Of a DNA stretch of 64,000 nucleotides, positions 52,914 to 61,687 are shown one piece after another. The stretch's first letter is position 1; the number at the start of each line of letters is the position of its first letter. This stretch comes from Streptomyces sp. NBC_00659 (lineage in GTDB: Bacteria > Actinomycetota > Actinomycetes > Streptomycetales > Streptomycetaceae): the NCBI RefSeq assembly GCF_036226925.1, contig NZ_CP109031.1, forward strand, positions 310,001 to 374,000, given 5' to 3'. Under the pieces are notes generated by a model. That model was given only the letters and a program-made list of their open reading frames with translations, searched no databases and was not told the DNA's origin. A program made the position numbers and the translations under genes.

Positions 52914-53798
52914 ATGAGCAACGGCAACACCGTTGTGCGCAGGAGCACTTGGCGTTGGCGGTTAGCCGCTTCGGTCGCCACGGCGGCTGTGGTGCTCAGC
53001 GGCTGCGGTTCCGGGGACGACGGCAAGGCGGCCGGGCCGAGCTCTTCGGCACCTTCGAGATCCGGCGCCACAGACACGTCCGGCTCTCCATCGGCCGTCA
53101 CGTCCGGCTCGCCCTCAGCGGCCGCGTCCGCGTCCTCCTCGGTTGACGCGTCGTCGCTGACGCCGTTCCAGGCGGACCCCGCCAAGGTGCCCAGGACAAA
53201 GAGCCGGGCCGAGGCGCTGGCAGCGGCTGTCGCGCTGAAACCACAGGCGTGGGGCGCCGATTTCCGGGAGCAGCGGCCGGCCGTGAGCACTCCGGGCACC
53301 GCCGCCGTGCTGGACGAGCAGTGCCGGTGGGAACGGCGGGCGCTGCCTCAGAGCGTCCTGGCTTCCCTGTCCCGCTACAGCGAGATTCCCGCCGCCGGCG
53401 GCAAGGGCGAGCTCAAGGTGAGCGCGGTGGTCACCGTGCACACCACCGTGCGCGAGGCCGACGAGCACCTGGCCACCACGCTGGAGGAGCCGTTGCGCTG
53501 CCGGCAGCAGCAGGTCCGTACCGACGAGCGGATCGCCGAACTCATCTCGACCGCCACTCCTTACGGTCAGGGCAGCAACACCTACTCCGACGACCAGGTC
53601 GTGGAAATGGGCAAATATCTCACCGGAAGCGGCGTGCAGACCTACTACTGGTACGTCACCCGGCTCGGCACAGTGACTCTCGCGGTGTCGGTGAAGGGCG
53701 CCAAGGGCTATTCGGACAACGAGTTGGGGACGTACGCGTCGCGCGCCAACGTCGCGATGCTCACCCGCGTGGAGTCCGAGCTCGGAGGAGACAGCTGA
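52914..53798 (+). CDS. lipoprotein, first gene of the kinase operon
   Basis: ATG 52914 (GAGGGGGCGGGG upstream) gives 294 residues with a lipobox VVLSGC (Cys31), a Ser/Ala/Thr-rich linker to about 85 and a soluble domain (PRTKSRAEALAAAVALKPQA; VVTVHTTVREADEHLATTLE; TYYWYVTRLGTVTLAVSVKG). There are two further Cys (CRW, CRQ) that may pair. The stop shares one base with the start of the first kinase (TGATG), so the three genes are made together. It may be an extracellular partner of the kinase sensor domains (inference). Family not recognised. Confidence 0.88.
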   Translation: MSNGNTVVRRSTWRWRLAASVATAAVVLSGCGSGDDGKAAGPSSSAPSRSGATDTSGSPSAVTSGSPSAAASASSSVDASSLTPFQADPAKVPRTKSRAEALAAAVALKPQAWGADFREQRPAVSTPGTAAVLDEQCRWERRALPQSVLASLSRYSEIPAAGGKGELKVSAVVTVHTTVREADEHLATTLEEPLRCRQQQVRTDERIAELISTATPYGQGSNTYSDDQVVEMGKYLTGSGVQTYYWYVTRLGTVTLAVSVKGAKGYSDNELGTYASRANVAMLTRVESELGGDS

Positions 53799-56107
53799 TG
53801 GAGCCGCTGCGTTCGTCGGATCCCGCGCGCATCGCGGACCATCGCCTGCTCGGGCGGCTCGGCGCCGGAGGCATGGGCGTGGTGTACCTGGCTCGCACCC
53901 CTGGGGGCGCGCTGGTGGCGCTGAAGGTGCTGCTCGCCGAGTACGCCGAGGAGCCGGGCTTCAAAGAGCGGTTCCGCCGCGAGGTCGAGGTCGCCCGGCG
54001 GGTCGACAGCCCCTGGGTGGTGCCGCTGGTGGACGCCGACCCGGACGCCGAGGCGCCGTGGCTGGCGACGGCGTTCGTGCCCGGACCGTCACTGGGCGAG
54101 GCCGTGGCCGCGTACGGGCCGCTGCCCGAGCGCGGTCTGCGGCTGCTGGGCGCCCGGCTGGCCGAGGCGCTGGGCGAGGTGCACCGGGCCGGGCTGGTCC
54201 ACCGGGATCTGAAGCCGGGCAATGTGCTGACCGCCCACGACGGGCCGCGGCTCATCGACTTCGGCATCGCCCGCGCGCCGGAGGACCGGACGCTCACGGC
54301 GACCGGGATGGTGGTCGGCACACCCGGTTATCTGTCTCCCGAGCAGGCCGAGGGGCGGGGCGGGGACGGCATCGGCCCGGCGAGCGACGTGTTCTCCCTC
54401 GGCTGTGTCCTGGCGTTCGCGGCGACCGGGCGGGCGCCGTTCGGCAGCGGAGCGGTCGACGCCCTGCTGTACCGGGCCGTCCACGACCCGGCGGACCTCG
54501 AGGGGGTGCCGGCGTGGCTGCTCGAGGTGCTGGCCCGCTGCCTGGAGAAGGATCCTGCCCGGCGGCCGGATGCCGGTGAGCTGGTGCGGGAGCTGGCGGC
54601 CGACGGCGCCGCCCAGGGCGAAGCGACCTCCGAGGCCGCACCGCGGGACGAGGGGACATCCGAGGCCGCACCGCGGGACGAGGGGACGTCCGAAGCCGCA
54701 CCGCGGGACCAAGGCGCGTCCGGGTGGCTGCCCGAGCCGGTCGCCCGGCTGATCGCCGAGCGCTCGGCCGCCGCGCTCGCGCTGCCGGACATCGAGCACA
54801 CGCTGGCGCCGTCCGACACACCGGCCGCTGCCGACCCGGCGGAGCCCGACACGCATGAGATGGCCGGGCCGGCGGAGCCGCGGGACTCCCTCCCGGCCGG
54901 CCGGCGTCGTTTCCTGCTGCTCGCCGGCGGGGCCGTGGCGCTGGCGGCGGGCGGGGGCGGGGCCTGGTGGGCGGTGGCCCGCGACGGCGGCCCGGGAGGC
55001 GAGAGCCCTGCCGACGCCGCGTCCTCGCGCCGGCCGGTGCACACCATCGCCCTGCACGGCGACCTCAGCGGCCCGCAGCGGGAGACGGGCCGGGCCCAGG
55101 AACGCGGACTGCGGCTCGCGGTCGCGGAGTTCAACGCGCGCGGCGACGCGCCGTTCGCCGTGAAGGTCAAAGCCGTCGACGACGGGGGCGATCCGGCGGC
55201 CTCTGCCCGGCTCGCCGCGCAGCTCACCGACGATCCGGCGGTCCTCGCCGTCGTCGGCCCGACCACCGACGAGACCGGGCAGACGGCGCTCGCGACGTAC
55301 GACGCCGGACTGCTGCCGGTCGTCGGCGTGTCCCCCGGCACGACCGCCCTGTCCATCCAGGGGTTCCGCTCGTTCCTGAACGCACGGCTGCCCGACGCCG
55401 TTCTGCCCATCTACGTGAGCGCCTACCTGCGTGGCACCGCGCGATCGCGCAAGGTCGGCATCGTCGTCGACCGGCCGGCCGGCACTTACGGGACGAATCT
55501 CGGCAGTTCCCTCGCCAACGCGCTCGGCAGCATCCCGTACCCGTCCGTGCCGGAAGTGGTCAGCGCGATGCGCCGCGACTTCGGCGGCGCGGTGGACGCG
55601 GTGCTGTCCGCGGGCGCCGACTCCGTGTTCTTCGCCGGTCTGCCCGACCGGGCGGCGCTGATATCCGCGACGCTGCGGGAACGCTCCTTCACGGGTGCGC
55701 GGGTCTCCGGCCCGGCGCTGCTGGACGAGAGATTCCTGACGCAGGCTCAGGAAGGTGCCGAGGGCTGGGTGATGGTGGCCCCGGTCATCGACGCGACCCG
55801 CAAACCCGAGGCGCGGAAGTTCGCCGCCGCCTACCGCGAGCGCTTCAAGGAGGCACCGCCCCGGTACGCGGCGGAGGCCTACGACGTGACCGGGATGCTG
55901 CTCAAGGCCCTGGCCGGGCTGCCGTCGAAGGGCCGCACCCGGCAGAACCTGCTCACGGCCGTGCGGGCCGGAAAGTACAAGGGCATCACCAAGACGTTCG
56001 CCTTCGACAAGATCGGCATGATGGTCATGGACGGCACCGGCGGCTTCCTCTGGCGGGTGGACCGGGGTGCGTTCGTGTACGACGGCCCCGCGCCGCTCAC
56101 CGCCTGA
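53798..56107 (+). CDS. Ser/Thr protein kinase with periplasmic-binding-type sensor domain
   Basis: 769 residues. The kinase domain (about 10-270) is complete: GAGGMGVVYLA loop, Lys43 in ALKVLL, HRDLKPGN (Asp137), DFGIARA (Asp154), SPEQ (180-183). A tandem repeat of ~11 residues (EGTSEAAPRDE, three copies at 277-307) is followed by a linker, a Tat-like GRRRFLLLAGGAVALAAG membrane segment (369-390) and a Peripla_BP_6/LivJ-like ligand domain to the end (LHGDLSGPQRETGRAQERGL; VVGPTTDETGQTALATYDAG). Together this is a transmembrane receptor kinase likely to sense a small molecule outside. It couples to the lipoprotein before and a paralogue after. Confidence 0.94.
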   Translation: MEPLRSSDPARIADHRLLGRLGAGGMGVVYLARTPGGALVALKVLLAEYAEEPGFKERFRREVEVARRVDSPWVVPLVDADPDAEAPWLATAFVPGPSLGEAVAAYGPLPERGLRLLGARLAEALGEVHRAGLVHRDLKPGNVLTAHDGPRLIDFGIARAPEDRTLTATGMVVGTPGYLSPEQAEGRGGDGIGPASDVFSLGCVLAFAATGRAPFGSGAVDALLYRAVHDPADLEGVPAWLLEVLARCLEKDPARRPDAGELVRELAADGAAQGEATSEAAPRDEGTSEAAPRDEGTSEAAPRDQGASGWLPEPVARLIAERSAAALALPDIEHTLAPSDTPAAADPAEPDTHEMAGPAEPRDSLPAGRRRFLLLAGGAVALAAGGGGAWWAVARDGGPGGESPADAASSRRPVHTIALHGDLSGPQRETGRAQERGLRLAVAEFNARGDAPFAVKVKAVDDGGDPAASARLAAQLTDDPAVLAVVGPTTDETGQTALATYDAGLLPVVGVSPGTTALSIQGFRSFLNARLPDAVLPIYVSAYLRGTARSRKVGIVVDRPAGTYGTNLGSSLANALGSIPYPSVPEVVSAMRRDFGGAVDAVLSAGADSVFFAGLPDRAALISATLRERSFTGARVSGPALLDERFLTQAQEGAEGWVMVAPVIDATRKPEARKFAAAYRERFKEAPPRYAAEAYDVTGMLLKALAGLPSKGRTRQNLLTAVRAGKYKGITKTFAFDKIGMMVMDGTGGFLWRVDRGAFVYDGPAPLTA

Positions 56108-58344
56108 TGGAGCCGCTGCGGGCCGGCGACCCGTCCCGGATCGGCCGCTATCGTCTGCTGCGGCGGCTGGGTGCCGGCGGCATGGGCGTGGTCTTCCTGG
56201 CCCGTGCGCCGGGCGGGGCGATCGCCGCGGTGAAGACGGTCCGGTCCTCCTACGCCGACGAGAGCGGATTCCGGACCCGTTTCCGCCGTGAGGTCGAGGC
56301 CGCCCGGCAGGTCAGCAGCCGCTGGGTGGTCCCGCTGCTGGACGCGGACGCCGACGCGGAGGCACCGTGGCTGGCGACCTCGTACGTGCCGGGGCCCTCG
56401 CTCGCCGAGGCGGTGGATGCCTTCGGGCCGCTCTCGCTCGCTTCCGTTCGGGTGCTGGGCGTACGGCTCGCCGAGGCGCTCGATGCGGTGCACGGGACCG
56501 GTCTCGTACACCGTGACGTGAAGCCGGGGAACATCCTGCTGGCTCCGGACGGGCCACGGCTCATCGACTTCGGCATCGCCCGCGCGCCGGACGCCACCGC
56601 CCTCACCTCCAGCGGCGTGATCGTCGGCTCGCCGGGCTTCCTGGCGCCCGAGCAGGCGCGGGCGCGGGGCGGCGAGATCGGCCCGCCGACCGACGTGTTC
56701 TCACTCGGGTGCGTGCTGGCGTTCGCCGCGACCGGGATACGGCCGTTCGGCGGCGGCGCGGCGGCCGGGGTGCTGTTGCGCACGATCTACGAAGAGCCCG
56801 ATCCGGCGGCGCTCCCGGACGGTCCGGCACCCCTGCTGAGAGCCTGCCTGCACAAGGATCCGGCCGCCCGCCCGAGCCTCGCGCGACTCCGGGCGACGCT
56901 CGAGGAGGAGATGGCCGGCGACTCCGCCGAACCGTCCGACTGGCTGCCCGCGTCGGTCACCCGGCTGATCAACGACAGGTCCGCCGCCGTGCTCACCATC
57001 GGCGCGATCGAGCCGACCCAGGTGTCCGCGCCCACACCGTCGAGCACGGCCGGCACGGCGAGTGCGGCGTCGCCGGAGGCCGCGACGCTGACGGCCGTCA
57101 CCGCCACCCGCCCCACCCTGCGCGCGGTCGGCCGCCGCGGCTTCCTGCGCCTCGGCTCGACAGCGGGACTCCTCGCGGCGGGCGGTGGCGGGGCCTGGTG
57201 GTGGAGCACCCGGGCGAAGCCAGGAACGTCCACGTCGTCCGGGACCGGCCCTCGGCGCCCCGAACTGGTCGTGGCGTTCCACGGCGATCTGACCGGCGCC
57301 CACAAGGAGACCGGGAAGGCCCAGCTCAACGGCGTCCGGCTGGCCGTCGAACAGCTCAACGCCCAGAAGAACCGTACTTTCCGGCTGAAGCTGCGGTCGT
57401 ACGACGACGGTGGCGACACCAGGCGGGCCGACGAGCTGGCCGCCCGGCTGGCGAAGGATGCGGAGGTGCTCGGGGTACTGGGCCCGACCACGGACGCCTG
57501 CTTCCGCGCCACCGAGAAGACGTACACCCAAGCGGTGATGCCCGTCGTGTCCGTGTCGGTGGGCACCGACACACTGAGTTCGGCATTCGGCACGAACATC
57601 TTCCACTGCCATGCTGCACTGCACGTCACGTACGAGCTTCTCGCCGCCCCCTGCGTTCGCTATCTCAGCAACCACCTCGACGCCCGTCATGTGTTCCTCG
57701 TGGACGACCGGGCTCAGGGCGACTTCGCCTGGACCGTGTGCGACCAGGCCGAGAAGGCGCTGCGGCACAACGGCCGCGACACCACGGTGACCCATGTGGG
57801 CGCCGGGAGGATCGACTACGCGTCGCTCGCCGCCATGGTGAAGTCCGCCCACGCGGACGCGGTCGTCTTCACCGGCGACGCGGCCCGGGCCGCCGGATTC
57901 GCGTCCGCGCTCACGGCCGCCCGGTTCACCGGCGCCCGGTTGGCGACGGAACGCGCGCTCGACCCACGGTTCCTCGCCTCGGCCGGCGCCGCCGCGAAGG
58001 GCTGGGTCTTCGCCACCTCCTTCACCGACCCGACGGCCCGCGCCTCCGCCCGCGCGTTCACGGCGGCCTACCGCGCCCGCTTCGGCGCCGACCCCGGCTG
58101 GTACGCGGCGGAGGCACACGACGCCGTGATGTTCCTGGCCCAAGCCTGCGACAAGGACGGCACCACGCTGACGGAACGGGGCGCGATCGCCCGCCGGATG
58201 CCCGAGATCACGTATGCCGGCATCACCCGCACGGTCAAGTACGAGTCGGGGTACGGCTACAACCACGACGGGATGTTCGAGTTCCAGGTCGTCGACGGCG
58301 CGTTCCGGTACCTGGGGCACTACCGGGACGCCGCGGTGTCGTGA
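56107..58344 (+). CDS. Ser/Thr protein kinase with periplasmic-binding-type sensor domain (paralogue)
   Basis: 745 residues, a clear paralogue of the gene before it: same start (MEPLR...DP-R-I), Lys43, HRDVKPGN (Asp137), DFGIARA (Asp154), APEQ. The juxtamembrane linker is Thr/Ser/Pro-rich, the RR-bearing membrane segment is VGRRGFLRLGSTAGLLAAGG (341-360), and the LivJ-like domain runs from about 383 (FHGDLTGAHKETGKAQLNGV; LGPTTDACFRATEKTYTQAV). The sensor halves have diverged more than the kinase halves, so the two probably read different ligands. TGATG coupling joins it to the first kinase. Confidence 0.94.
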   Translation: MEPLRAGDPSRIGRYRLLRRLGAGGMGVVFLARAPGGAIAAVKTVRSSYADESGFRTRFRREVEAARQVSSRWVVPLLDADADAEAPWLATSYVPGPSLAEAVDAFGPLSLASVRVLGVRLAEALDAVHGTGLVHRDVKPGNILLAPDGPRLIDFGIARAPDATALTSSGVIVGSPGFLAPEQARARGGEIGPPTDVFSLGCVLAFAATGIRPFGGGAAAGVLLRTIYEEPDPAALPDGPAPLLRACLHKDPAARPSLARLRATLEEEMAGDSAEPSDWLPASVTRLINDRSAAVLTIGAIEPTQVSAPTPSSTAGTASAASPEAATLTAVTATRPTLRAVGRRGFLRLGSTAGLLAAGGGGAWWWSTRAKPGTSTSSGTGPRRPELVVAFHGDLTGAHKETGKAQLNGVRLAVEQLNAQKNRTFRLKLRSYDDGGDTRRADELAARLAKDAEVLGVLGPTTDACFRATEKTYTQAVMPVVSVSVGTDTLSSAFGTNIFHCHAALHVTYELLAAPCVRYLSNHLDARHVFLVDDRAQGDFAWTVCDQAEKALRHNGRDTTVTHVGAGRIDYASLAAMVKSAHADAVVFTGDAARAAGFASALTAARFTGARLATERALDPRFLASAGAAAKGWVFATSFTDPTARASARAFTAAYRARFGADPGWYAAEAHDAVMFLAQACDKDGTTLTERGAIARRMPEITYAGITRTVKYESGYGYNHDGMFEFQVVDGAFRYLGHYRDAAVS

Positions 58345-58403
58345 TGGCCCTGGACATACGTCTTGCGGAGGACCAAGATCCATCGCGGATCGGCGCCCAT
58401 TAG
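58344..58403 (+). pseudogene. apparent start of a third kinase gene
   Basis: The second kinase stop again overlaps an ATG (TGATG). The 19 codons that follow read ALDIRLAEDQDPSRIGAH before TAG. DPSRIGAH matches DPSRIGRY and DPARIADH at the same place in the two kinases upstream. It may be what is left of a third paralogue, or a short fortuitous peptide. Confidence 0.45.
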
Positions 58404-58413
58404 GGTCGGGGGC

Positions 58414-59073
58414 ATGACGTCACCCCTTGCCGGCAGTGCCTTCGACTCGCTCCTTCTCGACGCCGTGCCCGACCAGGAGGCACTGCGCCGGGCTTACGAA
58501 CTCCCCAGCGACGCCGCCGTGCGCAAGCAGATGACCGAACTCACCGAACAGACCAAGCGGTTGATCGGATGCTCATCGCTGGTCCTGGTCGCCAGCACGG
58601 ACGCCGAGGGCAACTGTGACGTTTCCCCGCGCGGCGGCCCTGCCGGGTTCGTCGCCGTCCTGGACACACGGACGGTGGCGATACCGGACGCGACCGGCAA
58701 CAAGCGTCTGGACACCCTGCAGAATGTCGTCACCACGGGACGGGCCGGCCTGCTGTTCATCATCCCGGGGCGCACCACGACGCTCAGAGTGAACGGCCGG
58801 GCCTGCGTCTCCACCCGCCCGGAGCTGCTGTCTCAGCTGACCGCCGTGGGCAAACCGCCGGCCAGTGCGCTGGTGCTGGGGATCGAGGAGGTCTACCCGC
58901 ACTGCCCCAAGGCACTCCTGCGCAGCGGGGCCTGGAAGCCGGACCAGTGGCTGTCGGCGGACGCCCAGCCGACCTCGGCCGAGGTGACGCTGGCCCAGCT
59001 GCGGATGCCGGAGCTGACGATCGCCGACATCGAGCAGACGGAGGCGGATTCACTGAAGTACCGCTACGAGTAG
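58414..59073 (+). CDS. pyridoxamine 5'-phosphate oxidase family (MSMEG_1061-like) flavoprotein
   Basis: 219 residues with a split-barrel PPOX fold: MTELTEQTKRLIGCSSLVLV, VSPRGGPAGFVAVLDTRTVA, TGRAGLLFIIPGRTTTLRVN and SALVLGIEEVYPHCPKALLR. This is the FMN-binding PPOX group annotated as MSMEG_1061 family. No catalytic pyridoxamine residues can be assigned, so the substrate is unknown. Confidence 0.9.
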   Translation: MTSPLAGSAFDSLLLDAVPDQEALRRAYELPSDAAVRKQMTELTEQTKRLIGCSSLVLVASTDAEGNCDVSPRGGPAGFVAVLDTRTVAIPDATGNKRLDTLQNVVTTGRAGLLFIIPGRTTTLRVNGRACVSTRPELLSQLTAVGKPPASALVLGIEEVYPHCPKALLRSGAWKPDQWLSADAQPTSAEVTLAQLRMPELTIADIEQTEADSLKYRYE

Positions 59074-59272
59074 CGGGCCGCCGGCCAGCGATTACCGAAC
59101 CGCCGGCCCGCCGAATCCCGGGACCGGCATGCCCCGAACTCCATGGCGGGGCCTCCCGTGAGGTCACCCGCGGCGTCGGCACTCCGGCCGACGCCTTGGC
59201 GACGGGGTTCGCCCTGCCCGATGCCGTCCGAACCAGCGGACAGGTGAGTGATCACCCTTCTACGCTGGCGGC

Positions 59273-60037
59273 ATGACGGGATATCCGGGCTTCGGTGTGC
59301 TTCTGGCAAGGCTGCTGGATCACAGGAAGCTGGACATCGGCACTCTGGCACGGCAATCCGGAGTCCCCGAACCCGAGCTCCAAAGGGTCTTCGCCGGCGT
59401 CGCGCCGAGCCCGTCCCTGCTCCGACGGCTCGGACCCGCACTCGGCCTCCATGCCGCAGACGTATTCGTGATCGCGGGGGCGACGGTTCCGGACGACCTT
59501 TCGCCTCTGGACGCAGAGGCAGGGAGGTGGGTTCCGCAGGTCGTGAGACGTGCCGTAGAGCTCCCGTCCGAGAAGAAGAGCGAGTTGCTCCACCTAGTCC
59601 GGTCGTTGCCACAGCGGAAGGTCGTGCAGTCACCGGCGTTCCCGCGGGTCGATGTCCCGCCCCCGGGGCCGCCCGGGGCCCTGCTCGTCCGGATGCTCAG
59701 ATACAGGAACCTGCATTGGATGGGCATCGCCAGGGTCTTCCACTCCCTGACCGGCCGGTACTGGTCCCCGTCCACGTACGGAATGGTGGGCGCCGGCCGC
59801 AAGGAGGTGACCCCCGACCTCGTGGCCGATTTCGGGACCGTGCTGGGCATTCCCGCCGAGGACCTGGGCGCCCTGATGGGCATCCCGCCTTCCGAGGAGC
59901 CCCACACTCGGGAGCCGGCGGCGGCCGGCGTGGCCGAGCTGATCTGGGACCTGCGGCGCCTGACCGCCGACCAGGTGCGACACACAGGCAAAGCGGCCGC
60001 ATCCCTGTGGTCACCTCGACCGAATCCCCGACGCTGA
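59273..60037 (+). CDS. XRE-like helix-turn-helix protein of Streptomyces type
   Basis: 254 residues. Two HTH-like units are visible: residues 10-60 (LLDHRKLDIGTLARQSGVPE, ELQRVFAGVAPSPSLLRRLG) and about 138-205 (LHWMGIARVFHSLTGRYWSP; VTPDLVADFGTVLGIPAEDL). It has the look of lineage-specific XRE regulators common in Streptomyces, partner unknown. The start follows a weak ribosome site. Confidence 0.75.
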   Translation: MTGYPGFGVLLARLLDHRKLDIGTLARQSGVPEPELQRVFAGVAPSPSLLRRLGPALGLHAADVFVIAGATVPDDLSPLDAEAGRWVPQVVRRAVELPSEKKSELLHLVRSLPQRKVVQSPAFPRVDVPPPGPPGALLVRMLRYRNLHWMGIARVFHSLTGRYWSPSTYGMVGAGRKEVTPDLVADFGTVLGIPAEDLGALMGIPPSEEPHTREPAAAGVAELIWDLRRLTADQVRHTGKAAASLWSPRPNPRR

Positions 60038-60202
60038 TGACGTGTTGAGGGCCAGTCAGCGCCCGCCAGGCAGCCGTCGACCAGATATCCAGATGCCCTC
60101 CCGCGTGCTTCGTCCATACGTATCCAGGCGAACTCGCTCGGCCTCGGCACCGCCGAACGGTGCAGGGGCCCGGCGACCCTCGTCCGGCTGCGGGGGCCGA
60201 CC

Positions 60203-60254
60203 TTGACATGCAGCTTATTGGCTGCCTAAATTAAAGGCAGCCGGAAGGCTGCAT
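60203..60254 (+). promoter_or_regulatory. promoter with overlapping ArsR-type inverted repeats
   Basis: A TTGACA (60203-60208) and a TAAATT (60227-60232) 18 bases apart form a good promoter. ATGCAGC/GCTGCAT (60208-60214 and 60248-60254) and GGCTGCC/GGCAGCC (60220-60226 and 60236-60242) are nested inverted repeats across it. Binding of the downstream ArsR-SRPBCC protein here would block transcription. Confidence 0.7.
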
Positions 60255-60288
60255 ATTGACAGGCGGAGGCCTGGGTACGGGGACGGGC

Positions 60289-61086
60289 ATGGACGAGGTG
60301 TTCAAGGCGCTGGCCGATCCGACGCGGCGCGCACTGCTCGACTCGCTCAACGCGCACAACGGGCAGACCCTGCGCGAGCTGTGTACAGGACTCGACATGG
60401 CCCGGCAGTCCGTCAGCAAGCACCTCGCGGTGCTGGAGGAGGCCGGGCTCGTCACCACCGTGCGGCGGGGCCGGGAGAAGCTGCACTACCTCAACGCAGC
60501 GCCCGTGCACGAGATCGCTCACCGGTGGATCAGCCGCTACGACCGGACCAGGGTCCAAGCCCTGGCGGACCTGAAACTCGCCCTGGAGGAGACCGCGATG
60601 GACGCTGCGCCGACCTTCGTCTACACCACCTACATCCGCACCACCCCGCAAAAGCTCTGGCAGGCGCTGACCGAGCCCGCCTTCACCCGCCGCTACTGGT
60701 CCACGGAGTTCGCCACGGACTGGTCCGTGGGCTCACCGATGACCTGGGACAACCATGGCGTACAGATCAGCGACCCGAAGCAGGTCGTGCTGGAGGCCGA
60801 GCCCTGCAGCCGGCTCTCCTACACCTGGCACGCCATCACCCCGGAGCTCGCCAAACGCTTCGACTGGGACGAGGAGTTGCTCGCCAAGCTGTCCGGCGAG
60901 GCCCGCTCGAAGGTCACCTTCACCATCGAGGAGGCCGCCGCGCAGGTCGTGAAGCTCACCGTCGTACACGACGGATTCGAGCCCGGGTCGAGCCTGGCCG
61001 GGATGGTCAGCCACGGCTGGCCGAACGTGGTGGCAAGCATGAAGTCGCTCCTGGAGACCGGCGAACCACTCCCGGACGATGCGTGA
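60289..61086 (+). CDS. ArsR-type regulator fused to SRPBCC/AHSA1 domain
   Basis: From ATG 60289, 265 residues: an ArsR winged helix (VFKALADPTRRALLDSLNAH; TGLDMARQSVSKHLAVLEEA; VRRGREKLHYLN) in the first ~100, and a complete AHSA1 START-like domain after (YTTYIRTTPQKLWQALTEPA; YWSTEFATDWSVGSPMTWDN; SHGWPNVVASMKSLLETGEP). The fusion of two proteins that elsewhere are separate (as at 16660-17473) implies that the AHSA1 pocket senses the ligand for the DNA-binding half. Confidence 0.93.
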   Translation: MDEVFKALADPTRRALLDSLNAHNGQTLRELCTGLDMARQSVSKHLAVLEEAGLVTTVRRGREKLHYLNAAPVHEIAHRWISRYDRTRVQALADLKLALEETAMDAAPTFVYTTYIRTTPQKLWQALTEPAFTRRYWSTEFATDWSVGSPMTWDNHGVQISDPKQVVLEAEPCSRLSYTWHAITPELAKRFDWDEELLAKLSGEARSKVTFTIEEAAAQVVKLTVVHDGFEPGSSLAGMVSHGWPNVVASMKSLLETGEPLPDDA

Positions 61087-61142
61087 CCGGATGCGTGACC
61101 CGACTCGTGGCCCGACTCGTGGCCCGATGCGTGACTTCCCGA

Positions 61143-61298
61143 TCAGGGATCGACGACATCACGAGCTGTCACATCCTGGCGCATCGCCGCAACGATTCGG
61201 ATCGTCATCAGTTCACCGACCCGCGCCATGACACTGCCGCCCCAGCATTCATGGCGGACCAGAGAAAGAGTGTCCACCAGGCCGGCTTTCGCGCTCAT
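61143..61298 (-). CDS. short ORF coupled to the ferredoxin gene, possible remnant
   Basis: An ATG overlapping the ferredoxin stop (ATGA) opens 51 codons: SAKAGLVDTLSLVRHECWGG, VMARVGELMTIRIVAAMRQD. The composition is protein-like, but no family is recognised; it may be the start of a truncated cobalamin- or cofactor-related gene. Confidence 0.4.
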   Translation of the reverse strand: MSAKAGLVDTLSLVRHECWGGSVMARVGELMTIRIVAAMRQDVTARDVVDP

Positions 61299-61687
61299 CG
61301 CGCCCTCCGGGGCGGAGTGAAGACGTAGAGGTCGAGGATGTCGGGGCAAGGGGCGACGCCGGGGCCACCGGCTTTGACCCAGGCGGCGATGTCGTCCGTG
61401 GCATCGGGGTCGTTGACGAGGCCGAGCCAGACCGGGCGGGCGCCCGCGGCACGTGCGGCGGCGGAGGGCTGGACGACGATCACGTTGGCGTGTTCGCACA
61501 CGTCGAGGCAGGCCGCGATGCGCACCGGTGCGCTCTCGGCCAGGCGTGCTGTCTGCCGGGCGTGATCCACTCCGGTGACTTTCGGGCTTCCGCAGCAGCA
61601 GTCCCGGCAGACGACGACGCGGCACGGCGCCGGTTCGACGAGGGTTCGCTCCGTAGGGGCTTCGTCAGGTCGCTCGCGAGATGTCAT
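61295..61687 (-). CDS. thioredoxin-like [2Fe-2S] ferredoxin domain protein
   Basis: 130 residues: PCRVVVCRDCCCGSPKVTGV, then VRIAACLDVCEHANVIVVQP and RPVWLGLVNDPDATDDIAAW: the Cys pattern of (2Fe-2S) thioredoxin-like ferredoxins. Relatives in Streptomyces usually follow cobalt-transport genes (cbtB, cbtA) behind a cobalamin riboswitch. Here the riboswitch is upstream but those genes are not between. The start overlaps the stop of a short ORF (ATGA at 61687-61684). Confidence 0.85.
   Translation of the reverse strand: MTSRERPDEAPTERTLVEPAPCRVVVCRDCCCGSPKVTGVDHARQTARLAESAPVRIAACLDVCEHANVIVVQPSAAARAAGARPVWLGLVNDPDATDDIAAWVKAGGPGVAPCPDILDLYVFTPPRRAR

Noticed and set aside
56701..58403. Two very long open frames (560+ codons) on both strands opposite and beside the second kinase
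   Set aside because: They are Arg/Gly/Pro-rich shadows of a gene with complete kinase and sensor motifs, as expected from third-position G/C bias.
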